Below, in pieces: positions 49,259 through 58,149 of a stretch of DNA of 64,000 nt. Position 1 is the first letter of the stretch; the number at the start of each line of letters is the position of its first letter. The notes below the pieces were generated by a model. That model was not told where the DNA came from and searched no databases. It saw only the letters and a program-made list of their open reading frames with translations. The position numbers were made by a program, and so were the translations under genes. The stretch is from assembly GCA_003388555.1 (NCBI GenBank), contig QQVD01000030.1, forward strand, positions 112,078-176,077, written 5' to 3'. The DNA comes from Acidobacteriota bacterium (GTDB lineage Bacteria > Acidobacteriota > Thermoanaerobaculia > Multivoradales > Multivoraceae).

Positions 49259-50866
49259 ATGACCGTGCACGATTCAGCGAAACCGATGCAGGCGGAGGGC
49301 CTCTTCGGGCATCCCAAGGGCCTGATGACCCTGTTCTTCACCGAGATGTGGGAACGGTTCAGCTACTACGGGATGCGGGCGATCCTGACCCTGTTCATGA
49401 TCGCCCCGGTCGCGGTTGGAGGGCTCGGCTTCGACGCCCGCACCGCGGGCAGCATCTACGCCGTCTACACCTCGATGGTGTACCTGATGGCGTTGCCCGG
49501 CGGGTGGTTGGCGGACAACTTCTTCGGCCAGCGACGGTCGGTCCTCCTCGGTGGCGTGATCATCATGATCGGCCACATCCTGCTCGCCTTCCACGGCCTG
49601 GTCTTCTTCTACAGCGGGCTGCTGTGCGTCGTCCTGGGGACCGGCCTGCTCAAGCCCAACATCAGCGCCATCGTCGGCCAGCTCTACGTACCGGGAGACG
49701 AGAGGCGCGACGCCGGTTTCTCGATCTTCTACATGGGGATCAATCTCGGCGCCTTCATCGCGCCACTGATCTGCGGCTGGCTGGCCCAGTCGGAGACCTT
49801 CCGGGCCCAGCTCGCCAGCTGGGGGATCACGCCGCAGAACTCCTGGCACTTCGGCTTCGCGGCCGCCGCGGTGGGCATGTTCTTCGGCCTGGTCCAGTAC
49901 GTGATCACCGGCCGCAACCTCGGCTCCGCCGGCCTGCGGCCCGCCAACGCGACGTCGCCCGAGCGCATCGCCGCGGCGCGCTCGTTGCTCTGGAGGGGGA
50001 TCATCCTCGCCGGGCTGCTGATCGCCGTCGTCGTCGCGATCGCGATCCTGGCACCCCAGGTGCTCACCGAAGAGAACATCTCCAACGCCTTCGGCCTGAT
50101 CCTGCTGCTGGTGGTGATCGGCTTCTTCTCCTACCTGTTCCGCTCCGGCGACTGGAGCGAGCAGGAGCGCAAGCGGCTCTACCTGATCCTGCTCCTGTTC
50201 GTCGGCGCCGCCATCTTCTGGGGCCTGTTCGAGCAGGCCGGCTCGACCCTGACCATCTTCGCCGAGCGCAACACCGACAACTCGTTCTTCGGCTGGAGCT
50301 ATCCGTCGTCGTGGTGGCAGTCGGTCAACGCCCTGATGATCATCGTCCTGGCCCCGGCGTTCGCCTGGTTCTGGGTCAAGCTCGGCAAGAGGAACCCCTC
50401 GAGCCCGGCCAAGTTCAGCGTCGGCCTGCTCTTCGCCGGCCTCGGCTTCATCGTGCTGATCGGCGGCGCCGCCTTCTCGAGCGAGGGGCAACGGGCCAGC
50501 ATGTGGTGGCTGTTCACCGTCTACCTCCTGCACACCATCGGTGAGCTCTGGCTGAGCCCGGTGGGGCTCAGCTCGATGACCAAGCTGGCGCCGGCCCGGG
50601 TGGTCGGGCTGATGATGGGCGTGTGGTTCCTCGCCACCTCCGTCGGCAGCTTCATCGCCGGCAAGGCGGCGAGCTTCTATGCCGACTTCGAGCTGACCAC
50701 CCTGATGGCGGTCATCGGCGGCACCGGCATCGTCGCCGGAATCGCCATGGCGCTGTTCGTCAAGCCGATCAGGCGCATGCTCGGCGGACGCGAGGATCTC
50801 GTGGAGCCGGTCGAGCCGGTCGAGCCGGTCGACCCGATCGAGCACGGAGTGCCGAAGTCCAGCTGA
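49259..50866 (+). CDS. POT-family proton-dependent oligopeptide transporter
   Basis: A 535-residue inner-membrane symporter of di- and tripeptides. The signature EMWERFSYYGMRAIL is in helix 1 (ExxERFxYYG), with GTGLLKPNISAIVGQLY and FSIFYMGINLGAFIAPLICG next and WGLFEQAGSTLTIFAERNT later; 12-14 helices can be counted. The C-terminus carries a repeated EPVEPVEPVDPIEH tail. The ATG at 49259 has GGGAG 6 nt upstream; an in-frame extension to 49133 lacks a ribosome site. Divergent from the DUF6503-nfeD-slipin genes across 280 bp. Confidence 0.94.
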   Translation: MTVHDSAKPMQAEGLFGHPKGLMTLFFTEMWERFSYYGMRAILTLFMIAPVAVGGLGFDARTAGSIYAVYTSMVYLMALPGGWLADNFFGQRRSVLLGGVIIMIGHILLAFHGLVFFYSGLLCVVLGTGLLKPNISAIVGQLYVPGDERRDAGFSIFYMGINLGAFIAPLICGWLAQSETFRAQLASWGITPQNSWHFGFAAAAVGMFFGLVQYVITGRNLGSAGLRPANATSPERIAAARSLLWRGIILAGLLIAVVVAIAILAPQVLTEENISNAFGLILLLVVIGFFSYLFRSGDWSEQERKRLYLILLLFVGAAIFWGLFEQAGSTLTIFAERNTDNSFFGWSYPSSWWQSVNALMIIVLAPAFAWFWVKLGKRNPSSPAKFSVGLLFAGLGFIVLIGGAAFSSEGQRASMWWLFTVYLLHTIGELWLSPVGLSSMTKLAPARVVGLMMGVWFLATSVGSFIAGKAASFYADFELTTLMAVIGGTGIVAGIAMALFVKPIRRMLGGREDLVEPVEPVEPVDPIEHGVPKSS

Positions 50867-50969
50867 CCTCCGGGTGACGCGAACCGCAGGCGAGCGACAG
50901 CCCACGCGACTGGGCCGGCGACGCAGCGCAGACCGTACGGCCTCTCGTCGGATACCAGGCCAGCGGAAT

Positions 50970-51046
50970 TGGTCGGGGCGAGAGGATTTGAACCTCCGGC
51001 CTCACGGTCCCGAACCGTGCGCTCTACCAGGCTGAGCTACGCCCCG
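50970..51046 (-). tRNA. tRNA-Pro(CGG)
   Basis: On the minus strand a full cloverleaf is seen: acceptor CGGGGCG pairing with CGCCCCG, D-arm GCTC/GAGC, anticodon stem CACGG/CCGTG around loop TTCGGGA (anticodon CGG), T-arm GGAGG-TTCAAAT-CCTCT, discriminator A and an encoded CCA. The T-loop TTCAAAT and the anticodon give proline. No attachment-site duplication was noticed at its 3' end. Confidence 0.96.
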
Positions 51047-51326
51047 ATGGCGGCTGTCGGCTCCCGCGATCGCTGAGCGTCGTTCGGGTCGACGCGAAGC
51101 GGGAACCGGGCTCGAGCTCCCGGTGGCCGACCGACGCTCTCCGCGCCTGGTGGGCCGCGGGACACGCCGCGGAAGACGACGCAGGATAGCGTCGGCGGCT
51201 CGCCGCGGTCAAGCATCCCGAGGCTCTTCGCGAAGCCGCGTCGCGGGCTCACGGAGTCTCCAGGCAGCGCGACCTCGGCACCGGGAACCAGCAGCCAGTG
51301 GCAGACCCGGCCGCGACCAGGGCGAC

Positions 51327-52073
51327 CTACGACGCGCCTTCGGTCTCTTCGTCGGCCTCGAGCAGGATCACGGTGACGTTGTCGAGTCCACCCCGGGTGT
51401 TCGCCTCCTGCACCAGGCGGCGGCAGACGTCCTCGGGCGAGCCGCCCTCCTCGACGACCTGTTGGATCTCGTGGTCTTCCAGCATCGTGGTCAGACCGTC
51501 CGAGCAGATCAACACGATGTCGCCGGGTTCGAGCAACAGGTCCTGGACGTCGACCAGCACCTCCTTCTCACTACCCAGTGCCCGGGTGACGACGTTCTTC
51601 AGAGGGTGGTGTTTGGCCTGTTCGTGGGACAGGTAGCCTGCCTGGACCTGCTCGTGCACCCACGTGTGGTCCTGGGTCAGCAGCTCGAGCCGACCATCGC
51701 GCAGACGGTAGGCACGACTGTCCCCGACGTGGGCGACACTGCCCTTCTGACCTTCGATGAGCAGCGTCACGACGGTGGTCCCCATGCCCTGCAACCGGGC
51801 GTCGGCGCGGATCGCGCTGAGCACCTCGGCGTGGGCCACCTTGACCGCCTCGCGCAGGCGTTCGGCCCGCGACAGCTCCTCCGAGGAGCCGTCCTGGACG
51901 ATGAAGTCGCGGATCGCCTTGACCGCGATCTTCGAGGCCACCTCGCCGGCCGTGTGCCCCCCCATCCCGTCGGCGACGACGAAGAGCTGCTGGGAAGAAA
52001 CGATCTCGAAGCAGTCTTCGTTGTGCTTGCGCGCCAAGCCGACGTCGGTGAGCCCCGACACTCTCAACTGCAT
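51327..52073 (-). CDS. PP2C-type serine/threonine phosphatase
   Basis: A 248-residue metal-dependent phosphatase of the PrpC/Stp1 type, cytoplasmic. Metal-binding Asp motifs are all there: GLARKHNEDCFEI, FVVADGMGGHTAGEVAS, VAHVGDSRAYRLRDG, LICSDGLTTML and GGLDNVTVILLEADE. The ATG at 52073 has GAGGGA about 9 nt upstream; a 39-residue extension to 52190 overlaps the next gene and looks spurious. No Hanks-type kinase gene, its usual partner, is in the window. It follows the DnaJ/TPR gene by 56 bp. Confidence 0.92.
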   Translation of the reverse strand: MQLRVSGLTDVGLARKHNEDCFEIVSSQQLFVVADGMGGHTAGEVASKIAVKAIRDFIVQDGSSEELSRAERLREAVKVAHAEVLSAIRADARLQGMGTTVVTLLIEGQKGSVAHVGDSRAYRLRDGRLELLTQDHTWVHEQVQAGYLSHEQAKHHPLKNVVTRALGSEKEVLVDVQDLLLEPGDIVLICSDGLTTMLEDHEIQQVVEEGGSPEDVCRRLVQEANTRGGLDNVTVILLEADEETEGAS

Positions 52074-52129
52074 GCGGTTCGTTCCCTCGACACCATCGCT
52101 GGACCGATCAGCTCTCGGAAGGACTTCGG

Positions 52130-52744
52130 CTACTTCGACCGCTTCAGGCGTTCGAGGGCCGTCAGGATCTCTTCGTCTTCCCGAGCCCACTGCAGCGCCC
52201 GCCGATAGTAGCGCTCCGCCCGCAGAGGCATTCCGGCCTCGACGAACAGCTTGCCGGCGAGTTTGTGGTAGGTGACGTTCATTCTATCCAGCTCGGTTGC
52301 CCTGGCGGCGGAGGACAGGGCCTTGGACCGCAGGGACGGCTCGCGGCTCGCCGCGAGGGCGAGGTTGTACCAGGCCGTGGCGTTCTCGGTGTCGACCGCG
52401 CAGGCGCGCTCGAACTCACGGACCGCCTCGGCGTAGCGGCGCTCCCTGTACGCCCGCGTACCGCGCTGCATGAACGAGCGCGCGGTCTGCTTCGGGCTCA
52501 TCGCGGTCGCGGTCGCCGGAGTCGGGGTCGTCACCTCGATGTCGTGACGTCGCCGCCGCTCCGGGTTGCTGAGCACGTTGAAGGCCTCGGTGATGTCCTG
52601 GAAGTCGTTCTCCGCGCGGAGCTTCTCCTCACCCCGAAAGAGATCCGGATGGCGGCTGCGCGCCAGCTCGAGGAAACGGAGTCGGATCTGTTCCTGGGTG
52701 GCGCTCTGCGAGAGCGACAGGACCGCGTAGTAGTCCTTCACCAC
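52130..52744 (-). CDS. J-domain protein with TPR-like repeats
   Basis: A 204-residue protein. Residues 1-70 are a J domain: DYYAVLSLSQSATQEQIRLRF, the HPD triad in ARSRHPDLF, and ITEAFNVLSNPERRRRHD. After a short Thr/Ala linker, residues about 95-200 form TPR-like helix pairs (AYRERRYAEAVREFERACAV, NATAWYNLALAASREPSLRS, AGMPLRAERYYRRALQWA). It would recruit DnaK to a bound client rather than act as a general DnaJ, since the G/F and zinc regions are absent. GTG start at 52744 or 52741; no strong ribosome site. Between the PP2C gene and a helical-repeat gene. Confidence 0.87.
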   Translation of the reverse strand: MVKDYYAVLSLSQSATQEQIRLRFLELARSRHPDLFRGEEKLRAENDFQDITEAFNVLSNPERRRRHDIEVTTPTPATATAMSPKQTARSFMQRGTRAYRERRYAEAVREFERACAVDTENATAWYNLALAASREPSLRSKALSSAARATELDRMNVTYHKLAGKLFVEAGMPLRAERYYRRALQWAREDEEILTALERLKRSK

Positions 52745-52841
52745 GTCGTCATCTACCCAAACGTCATTCCAAAGGTATCCCGCAACCCCGACCGAGGGTC
52801 GAGGCGGTCGACGGTCGACGCACGACCGCCTACTCTACCGC

Positions 52842-53924
52842 CTAGCGACTCTTGGTCATGTGCATGCGGATCGCCACCTGCCGCACCGCGTCTGCCACGT
52901 TGCGGTCCGACCTCAGGCGTCCCAGATCTCGGACGGACAAGCGTGGCAACAATTTTACCGCGATTCCCGGGGGCGTCTTCGGGTTCTTCACCAGGTTGTG
53001 CACGATGGTGTACTTGCGCACCCACTCGCGACGACGGGAGATCTCGGTGAGCACCTCGTCGCAGACGTGCCGGTTGGAGGCGATCTGCTCGGCCTCCGCC
53101 TCGGTCACGGCGGCTCCCTGGACGACGGCGACGGCGACCTGCGGATTGGGGTCCTTGAGCAGGATGCCGCGCACGGTGCGCGACGCGCCGCGCGCCAGCT
53201 TCATCCGCACGGCCACGGGGAAGGCGCGGATCTGGCCCTCGCTGAGCTTGGTCCGCTCGTCGATCTCCCCTTCGACCTCGCTCTCGGCGAGCACCCGATC
53301 GACCTCGTCGAGGAGGTCCTCGGCATCGTCGGGGGAGAGCTCCTCGTCCTCGGCGAGCAGCGCCGCGATCATGCGACGGGCGTCGATCTCGCCCTCTTCG
53401 CCCTCGACCTCGGGCTCCGCCTCGTCGGTCTCGCCGAAGAGGTGCTTGCGGTACTCCTCGATGCGCCGTCGGCTGTAGGCGCTGAGGTCCGGATTTCCCG
53501 CCAGGAGGTCGAGCAGCTCGGGGTTGGACAGCAGCAGGTCCTGGCGCAGCAGGATGATCTCCTGGATCTCCTGGTCGGCCGTCGGCGCCACCCGCTCGAT
53601 CGCCAGGACCGGCAGCTTGCGGTTCTGCAGCGCGACCTCCCGGATCATCCGGTTGTGATCCGGCAGCGAGTAGTAGGTGAGCACCTCCGGGTCGCTCTCC
53701 TCTCGCAGTACCCTGCGCAGCCAGTCGCGGTCGAGGTCGGCGAGGGAGGAGCGGGCGCGGTCGGCGAGCTCCGGATCGCCACCGACGGCGATGCGCACCT
53801 GGAGCGCCATCAGCTGCTCCGGCAGGATCGGCAGGAGCCCGTCCGCGGCGAGCTCCTGGAGCCTTCGGTTGCTGCCCTCGAGCGCCTGCTCGAAGAGCTC
53901 GCTCCGCTCCTCGCTCACCGGCAC
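52842..53924 (-). CDS. Helical-repeat protein of unknown function (paralogue A)
   Basis: A 360-residue, all-helical cytoplasmic protein with HEAT-like pairs and an acidic middle (GETDEAEPEVEGEEGEID). Its C-terminal 110 residues (VRGILLKDPNPQVAVAVVQG, VKNPKTPPGIAVKLLPRLS, VRDLGRLRSDRNVADAVRQ) align with the C-terminus of the protein at 54985-55770 (LCRNPRTPLQRALSLVATL, VDQRALVGDASVPQAVRRR), so the two are paralogues on either side of the RodZ-like gene. No named family is recognised. A protein-binding or membrane-peripheral scaffold role is inference. Start ATG at 53924 has no clear ribosome site. Confidence 0.72.
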   Translation of the reverse strand: MPVSEERSELFEQALEGSNRRLQELAADGLLPILPEQLMALQVRIAVGGDPELADRARSSLADLDRDWLRRVLREESDPEVLTYYSLPDHNRMIREVALQNRKLPVLAIERVAPTADQEIQEIILLRQDLLLSNPELLDLLAGNPDLSAYSRRRIEEYRKHLFGETDEAEPEVEGEEGEIDARRMIAALLAEDEELSPDDAEDLLDEVDRVLAESEVEGEIDERTKLSEGQIRAFPVAVRMKLARGASRTVRGILLKDPNPQVAVAVVQGAAVTEAEAEQIASNRHVCDEVLTEISRRREWVRKYTIVHNLVKNPKTPPGIAVKLLPRLSVRDLGRLRSDRNVADAVRQVAIRMHMTKSR

Positions 53925-54002
53925 CGTCCTGACCCGGCAGCAGCCGCGTCCCGGCGGTGCGCTCTGGGCTCCGCCGACATCGGGATGCTCTTCGACATCG
54001 GG

Positions 54003-54809
54003 CTAGGGACCGCCGGAGGGGGACGCTGCACCACTGGCCGGTGGTTCCGCCACGGCAAGGTCTTCCAAGTCGATCACCAGCTCCTCGTCGTCTCCGACCC
54101 CGATCGGGAAGGGCTCGCCGTTGAGCTCGAACGAGACGCCGTCGACGTTGCCCAGCGTCACCCGCAGCTCGCGCTGGGCCTCGACGCGCAGCGACTCGCC
54201 CTGCACGCGCAGCTCACTCACCGCTCTCTCGCCATCGACCGTCACCGAGACCCAGCTGGTCTGGGTGAAGTCCATCGCGAGCCGGATCGGCGACTGCTGC
54301 ATGACCTCCCGCTCGGCCACCGGTGGCTGCGGCGCCGGCGCGCTCTGGGGAGGCACCAGGGTGTTCGGGCGCCCCTCGCGGCTACGCGTCAGATAGGAGA
54401 AGCCAGCGATCACCACCAGCACCAGCGCCAGGGCCGCGAGCAGCCAGATCGGGCGCACACCGCTCTGTCGCTCGCTGATGCGAGGCGACGCCTCGTCCTC
54501 TACGTCCTCCTCGTTCGACCGCGAGGCCATGTGGAAGTTGACGACCTCGTCAGGATCCAGCCCGACGAAACGCGCGTACTCGCGCAGGAACCCACGCACG
54601 AACACCTGCGCCGGGAGCACGTCGTCGCGATCCTGCTCGATGGCTTCCAGGTAGCGCAGACTGATCTTGCTCTCCTGGGCTATCTCGCGCAGCGTGATCT
54701 CGCGGACCTCGCGCTGGCGGCGCAACCACGATCCGAACGAGCCGCCGTCCGGATCCTTCTCCCAGGGTCTGTTTTCTTCGGCCAAGGGTCGCTCACTTCC
54801 GACAAGCAT
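54003..54809 (-). CDS. RodZ-like helix-turn-helix membrane protein
   Basis: A 268-residue bitopic protein with the RodZ layout. HTH_25 domain at about 23-92 (FGSWLRRQREVREITLREIA, LRYLEAIEQDRDDVLPAQVF, GFLREYARFVGLDPDEV), one transmembrane helix at 121-140 (IWLLAALALVLVVIAGFSYL), a linker, and a DUF4115-like beta domain (about 175-250; WVSVTVDGERAVSELRVQGES, VTLGNVDGVSFELNGEPF). RodZ tethers MreB in rod-shape control; mreB is not in the window. The ATG at 54809 is chosen; a TTG eight codons on, behind GGAAG, is possible. It sits between two paralogous helical proteins. Confidence 0.85.
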   Translation of the reverse strand: MLVGSERPLAEENRPWEKDPDGGSFGSWLRRQREVREITLREIAQESKISLRYLEAIEQDRDDVLPAQVFVRGFLREYARFVGLDPDEVVNFHMASRSNEEDVEDEASPRISERQSGVRPIWLLAALALVLVVIAGFSYLTRSREGRPNTLVPPQSAPAPQPPVAEREVMQQSPIRLAMDFTQTSWVSVTVDGERAVSELRVQGESLRVEAQRELRVTLGNVDGVSFELNGEPFPIGVGDDEELVIDLEDLAVAEPPASGAASPSGGP

Positions 54810-54984
54810 GACGCATCACCCGAAGGCCGCCCGGGGTTGGGTGGTTCGGGGCCATCGGGGAGGCCTCGCACTGCTCCCCGATGATTCGATTATCGCTCCG
54901 CGCCCGGCGAGGCGCAAAGCCAGCCGCGAACGCGGCGGCGACGCCGGAGCTCCCGCCGCCAGCGCTCGGGTGCGGCCGCGACGG

Positions 54985-55770
54985 TCAGCGCCCCTGCGAC
55001 AGCAGTCGCGCTCGTCGCCGCACCGCCTGGGGTACCGACGCGTCGCCCACCAGGGCCCGCTGATCGACCTTGCGCAGCGTCGCGACGAGCGACAGGGCGC
55101 GCTGCAGCGGCGTCCTCGGATTGCGACACAGGGCCCGACGTACGGGGTAGCGGGCGCCCCAGCGCGAGCCGGCAACGAGTTCGAGGATCGCGGCGGAGGT
55201 CGATGTCGAGCTGACGATCCGCAGCACCACCCCTTCGGTGAGACGGGGATTCTCGAGCAGCGCCCCCACCACCCTGGGCTGGGGCGATCGTCCGAGCTCT
55301 GCGAGCAGCCCGACCCCCGCGATACGGCTCAGAGCGATCTGTTCGCCCAGAGTGAGCCGCGGCAGCCGCTGCAGCACCAGCTGATCCGAACCGCGTCGCA
55401 ACGCCGGGCGAAGCGCCACCGAGCTGCCGACCCGCGCCAGGTCCCGCCAGTAGAGCGCCGGCAGGAAGCGCGCCGCCAGCATCGGTGGCGACTTGCGATG
55501 CAGCACCACGTCGCGGCGGAACTCGTACGCCGAATGCAGGTTGCGGAACTCCGCCAGGCGCGCGATGCAGTCCGCGTCGGCGTGAGGATTGCGCAAGACG
55601 GCCCGAGCCCGCGGCACGTCCATCGAAGTCGCCTCTTCGAGACGCTGCACCAGCTCGGCATGTCCGCACTCGCGCAGGGCGGCCAGGGTCGCCTCGTCGG
55701 CGCTGGGCGGCGAGCCACCGCCTCGCCCAGCGCGTCCCGCGCCACCCGATCCGCCTTCGCTGTCGACCAT
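54985..55770 (-). CDS. Helical-repeat protein of unknown function (paralogue B)
   Basis: A 261-residue, mostly helical protein, shorter relative of the protein at 52842-53924. Repeated NP-containing helix pairs are visible: VLRNPHADADCIARLAEF, LLENPRLTEGVVLRIVSS, LCRNPRTPLQRALSLVATL. There is no signal peptide or membrane helix. The ATG at 55770 has GGAGG about 11 nt upstream, a long spacing. It is the first gene of the RodZ-like/helical-repeat/DnaJ/PP2C run and is divergent from the GreA-fusion gene across 290 bp. Function unknown. Confidence 0.72.
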   Translation of the reverse strand: MVDSEGGSGGAGRAGRGGGSPPSADEATLAALRECGHAELVQRLEEATSMDVPRARAVLRNPHADADCIARLAEFRNLHSAYEFRRDVVLHRKSPPMLAARFLPALYWRDLARVGSSVALRPALRRGSDQLVLQRLPRLTLGEQIALSRIAGVGLLAELGRSPQPRVVGALLENPRLTEGVVLRIVSSTSTSAAILELVAGSRWGARYPVRRALCRNPRTPLQRALSLVATLRKVDQRALVGDASVPQAVRRRARLLSQGR

Positions 55771-56060
55771 CGCTGGAACATCCTCCGATCACCCGCTGCG
55801 CGCAACTGCCTTCGGCGGCCGCCGAGTCTGATACGTTCGCGGGCTCGGCTGGCGCAGCCCCGAGGACGCCGCGAGGGGCACGCGTCGGCCGCCGGCGCCG
55901 TAGGCCACGCTGCCGAAGGCCGCCAGAGACGACTCGCCCGAGCGTCGATCCGGACCGTCCGCCGCGACGCCTGCCGTCGGCGACGGATCAGGTCGCACGG
56001 AGCGGCGACGCGAGTCCGCTCGATCCGTTCGATCCGTTCCCCCGAACAGGGAGGCCAGCG

Positions 56061-58124
56061 TTGAAGATACCCGAAGCGATCCAAGAGGCTCTGGTGGCCG
56101 AGGACTACTCCCGGCTCGAGGACGAGTGGCTCGGGCTGGCCAGCGAGAGCCCCGAGGCCCTCGAGCTCTTCCTCCGCATCGTGCAGGCGCTCGAGAGCCT
56201 CGGTGAGGAGTCGCGCGCCGCCACCCTGCTCGGCGTGCTCGACGAGCAGCTTCGGGAACAGGAGCTGTGGGAGCAGCGTCTCGACCTGATCGAGCTCAGC
56301 GGCAAGCGCTACCTGCGCAGCGGCTCGATCCACGACGCGGCGATCGAGACCGTGACCCGCCTCTACTCCGGCCGCGAGGACGCGCTCGAGATCCTGATGC
56401 CGGCGGTGGGACTGGACAAGAAGAAGGACGAGACGCCCAAGCTCTGGGACAAGGTGCACCGTCTGCGCAACCTGCTCAACTACCGCGAGGGCACCGTCGT
56501 CGCGATGGAGGGCAAGGGGGTGGGCAGGATCGTCGAGGTCAATCTCGCGCTGCAGACCCTCAAGGTCGATCTGGAGAAGATCCAGGGCATGCCGGTCGGC
56601 TTCCGTGCCGCGGGCAAGCTCCTCGAGGTGCTGGCCGAAGGCCACGTCCTGCACCGCAAGCTCACCGATCTGGAGAGTCTGCAGGCGCTCGAGCCGGCCG
56701 AGCTGCTGCGCGAGGTGCTCGAGTCCTACGACCGGCCGATGACCGGAGCCGAAGTGAAGGCTGCGGTGGTGGGGGTGATCGAGGAGAAGCGTTGGTCGTC
56801 GTGGTGGACGACGGCGCGCAAGCACCCTCAGGTGGTCACCACCGGAAGCGGCGCCAAGGCGACCTACACCTGGGCGAAGTCGGCCGACGACGCCTCGGAG
56901 ACGGTGTGGAAGCAGTTCGAGGCCAGTGATCTCGACGGCAGGCTCGAGCTGCTGCGTCGGGCCAACCAGCAGGACGACGATCTGCTCCACCGCATGGCGG
57001 CGGAGCTGAGCCCGATCGGAGAGGAGCTGCTCGAAACCGACCCGGCGACGGCGCTTCGGGTCTGGGATGCGCTCGACCGGACCAGCGCGAAGGTCGACTG
57101 GCGACCGCACGAGGCGCTCGCGGCGCTGGAAGACCCACTGCCGATGTTGGCCCAGATCGACAACCGGGTGCTTCGCGAGCGGGCCTACGACATCCTGCGT
57201 CAGCGCGACGACTGGCGCGACGTCTTCCGGCGCCGTTTCCTCGCCGAGACCGAGCCCAAGTCTCTCGACCTCCTCGCGGAGGCTCTCGCCGAAGAGGGCC
57301 GCGAGGAGCTCGACGAGCTCTACGACCAGGCCCTGGTGCAACCCCAGAAGACACCCGCAGCCGCCACCTGGGTCGCCGAGCGCGCCGCCGAGGATGCGGA
57401 GCTGCGCGGTCGCCGCGGCCCGAGGATCCTGCGGCTGATCCTCACCGGCCTGGCCGACGAGGCCTTCGCTCCCTACCGGCCGCGACTCGAGGTGCTCTGC
57501 GACTCCGGCGGCTCGGTACCGCGCATCCTCAGCGATCTCGACCTCGACGAGGCGCAGGACGCCAAGCGTGCGATCGAGCTCTCGCGCGGCCTCGAGGACT
57601 ATCGCCGCGAGCCGCTGCTGACCGCCCTGTACCTGCGCTTCCCGAGCCTCGAGGCAGAGGAGGAGGAGCCGATGTACGCGACCGTCGAGGCGTTCGAGGC
57701 GAAGCGCGCCGAGCTGAAGCAGCTCGTCGAGGAGGAGATCCCGGCCAACCGCAAGGCGATCGAGGTGGCGCGAGAGCACGGCGACCTGCGGGAGAACTTC
57801 GAGTACAAGTCGGCGCGCCAGCGTCACGAGTACCTGGCGGTGCGAGCCGGACAGCTCAACGAGCAGATCACCCGGGCCACCCTGCTCGATCCGAAGACGA
57901 TCAGAGCCGACCAGGTGAGGGTCGGCACCCGGCTGCTGCTGAAGGGAGGCGAGCGCGGGGAACGCTCACTGACCATTCTCGGCCCGTGGGAGAGCGATCC
58001 GGAGAACGGCATCGTCTCGCACGAATCGGAACTGGCACGCTCGATCCTCGGACGCACGGTGGGCGACGAGATCGAGCTGCAGGGCGCCAGCTACACGATC
58101 GCGAGGATCGAACCGTTCGCCTGA
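56061..58124 (+). CDS. GreA/GreB-family elongation factor with a large N-terminal extension
   Basis: A 687-residue protein. The last about 150 residues are a whole Gre factor: coiled coil (about 540-610) with the tip sequence GDLRENFEYKSARQRHEYL and the C-terminal FKBP-like domain (DQVRVGTRLLLKGG, TILGPWESDPENGIVSHESELARSILGRTVGDEIEL). Gre factors enter the RNA polymerase channel and stimulate cleavage of backtracked transcripts. The first about 535 residues are helical, with a small beta insert (EGTVVAMEGKGVGRIVEVNL); chlamydial GreA has a comparably long extension. The TTG at 56061 with GGGAGG 6 nt upstream sets the start. A normal-length greA may exist elsewhere in the genome. Confidence 0.85.
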   Translation: MKIPEAIQEALVAEDYSRLEDEWLGLASESPEALELFLRIVQALESLGEESRAATLLGVLDEQLREQELWEQRLDLIELSGKRYLRSGSIHDAAIETVTRLYSGREDALEILMPAVGLDKKKDETPKLWDKVHRLRNLLNYREGTVVAMEGKGVGRIVEVNLALQTLKVDLEKIQGMPVGFRAAGKLLEVLAEGHVLHRKLTDLESLQALEPAELLREVLESYDRPMTGAEVKAAVVGVIEEKRWSSWWTTARKHPQVVTTGSGAKATYTWAKSADDASETVWKQFEASDLDGRLELLRRANQQDDDLLHRMAAELSPIGEELLETDPATALRVWDALDRTSAKVDWRPHEALAALEDPLPMLAQIDNRVLRERAYDILRQRDDWRDVFRRRFLAETEPKSLDLLAEALAEEGREELDELYDQALVQPQKTPAAATWVAERAAEDAELRGRRGPRILRLILTGLADEAFAPYRPRLEVLCDSGGSVPRILSDLDLDEAQDAKRAIELSRGLEDYRREPLLTALYLRFPSLEAEEEEPMYATVEAFEAKRAELKQLVEEEIPANRKAIEVAREHGDLRENFEYKSARQRHEYLAVRAGQLNEQITRATLLDPKTIRADQVRVGTRLLLKGGERGERSLTILGPWESDPENGIVSHESELARSILGRTVGDEIELQGASYTIARIEPFA

Positions 58125-58149
58125 GGAGGCGAGCGGCCGAGCCGAGCTC

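Noticed and set aside
50970..51046. tRNA-linked integration site for a genomic island
   Set aside because: No integrase, no repeated tRNA 3' end, and neighbouring genes are housekeeping in type and composition.
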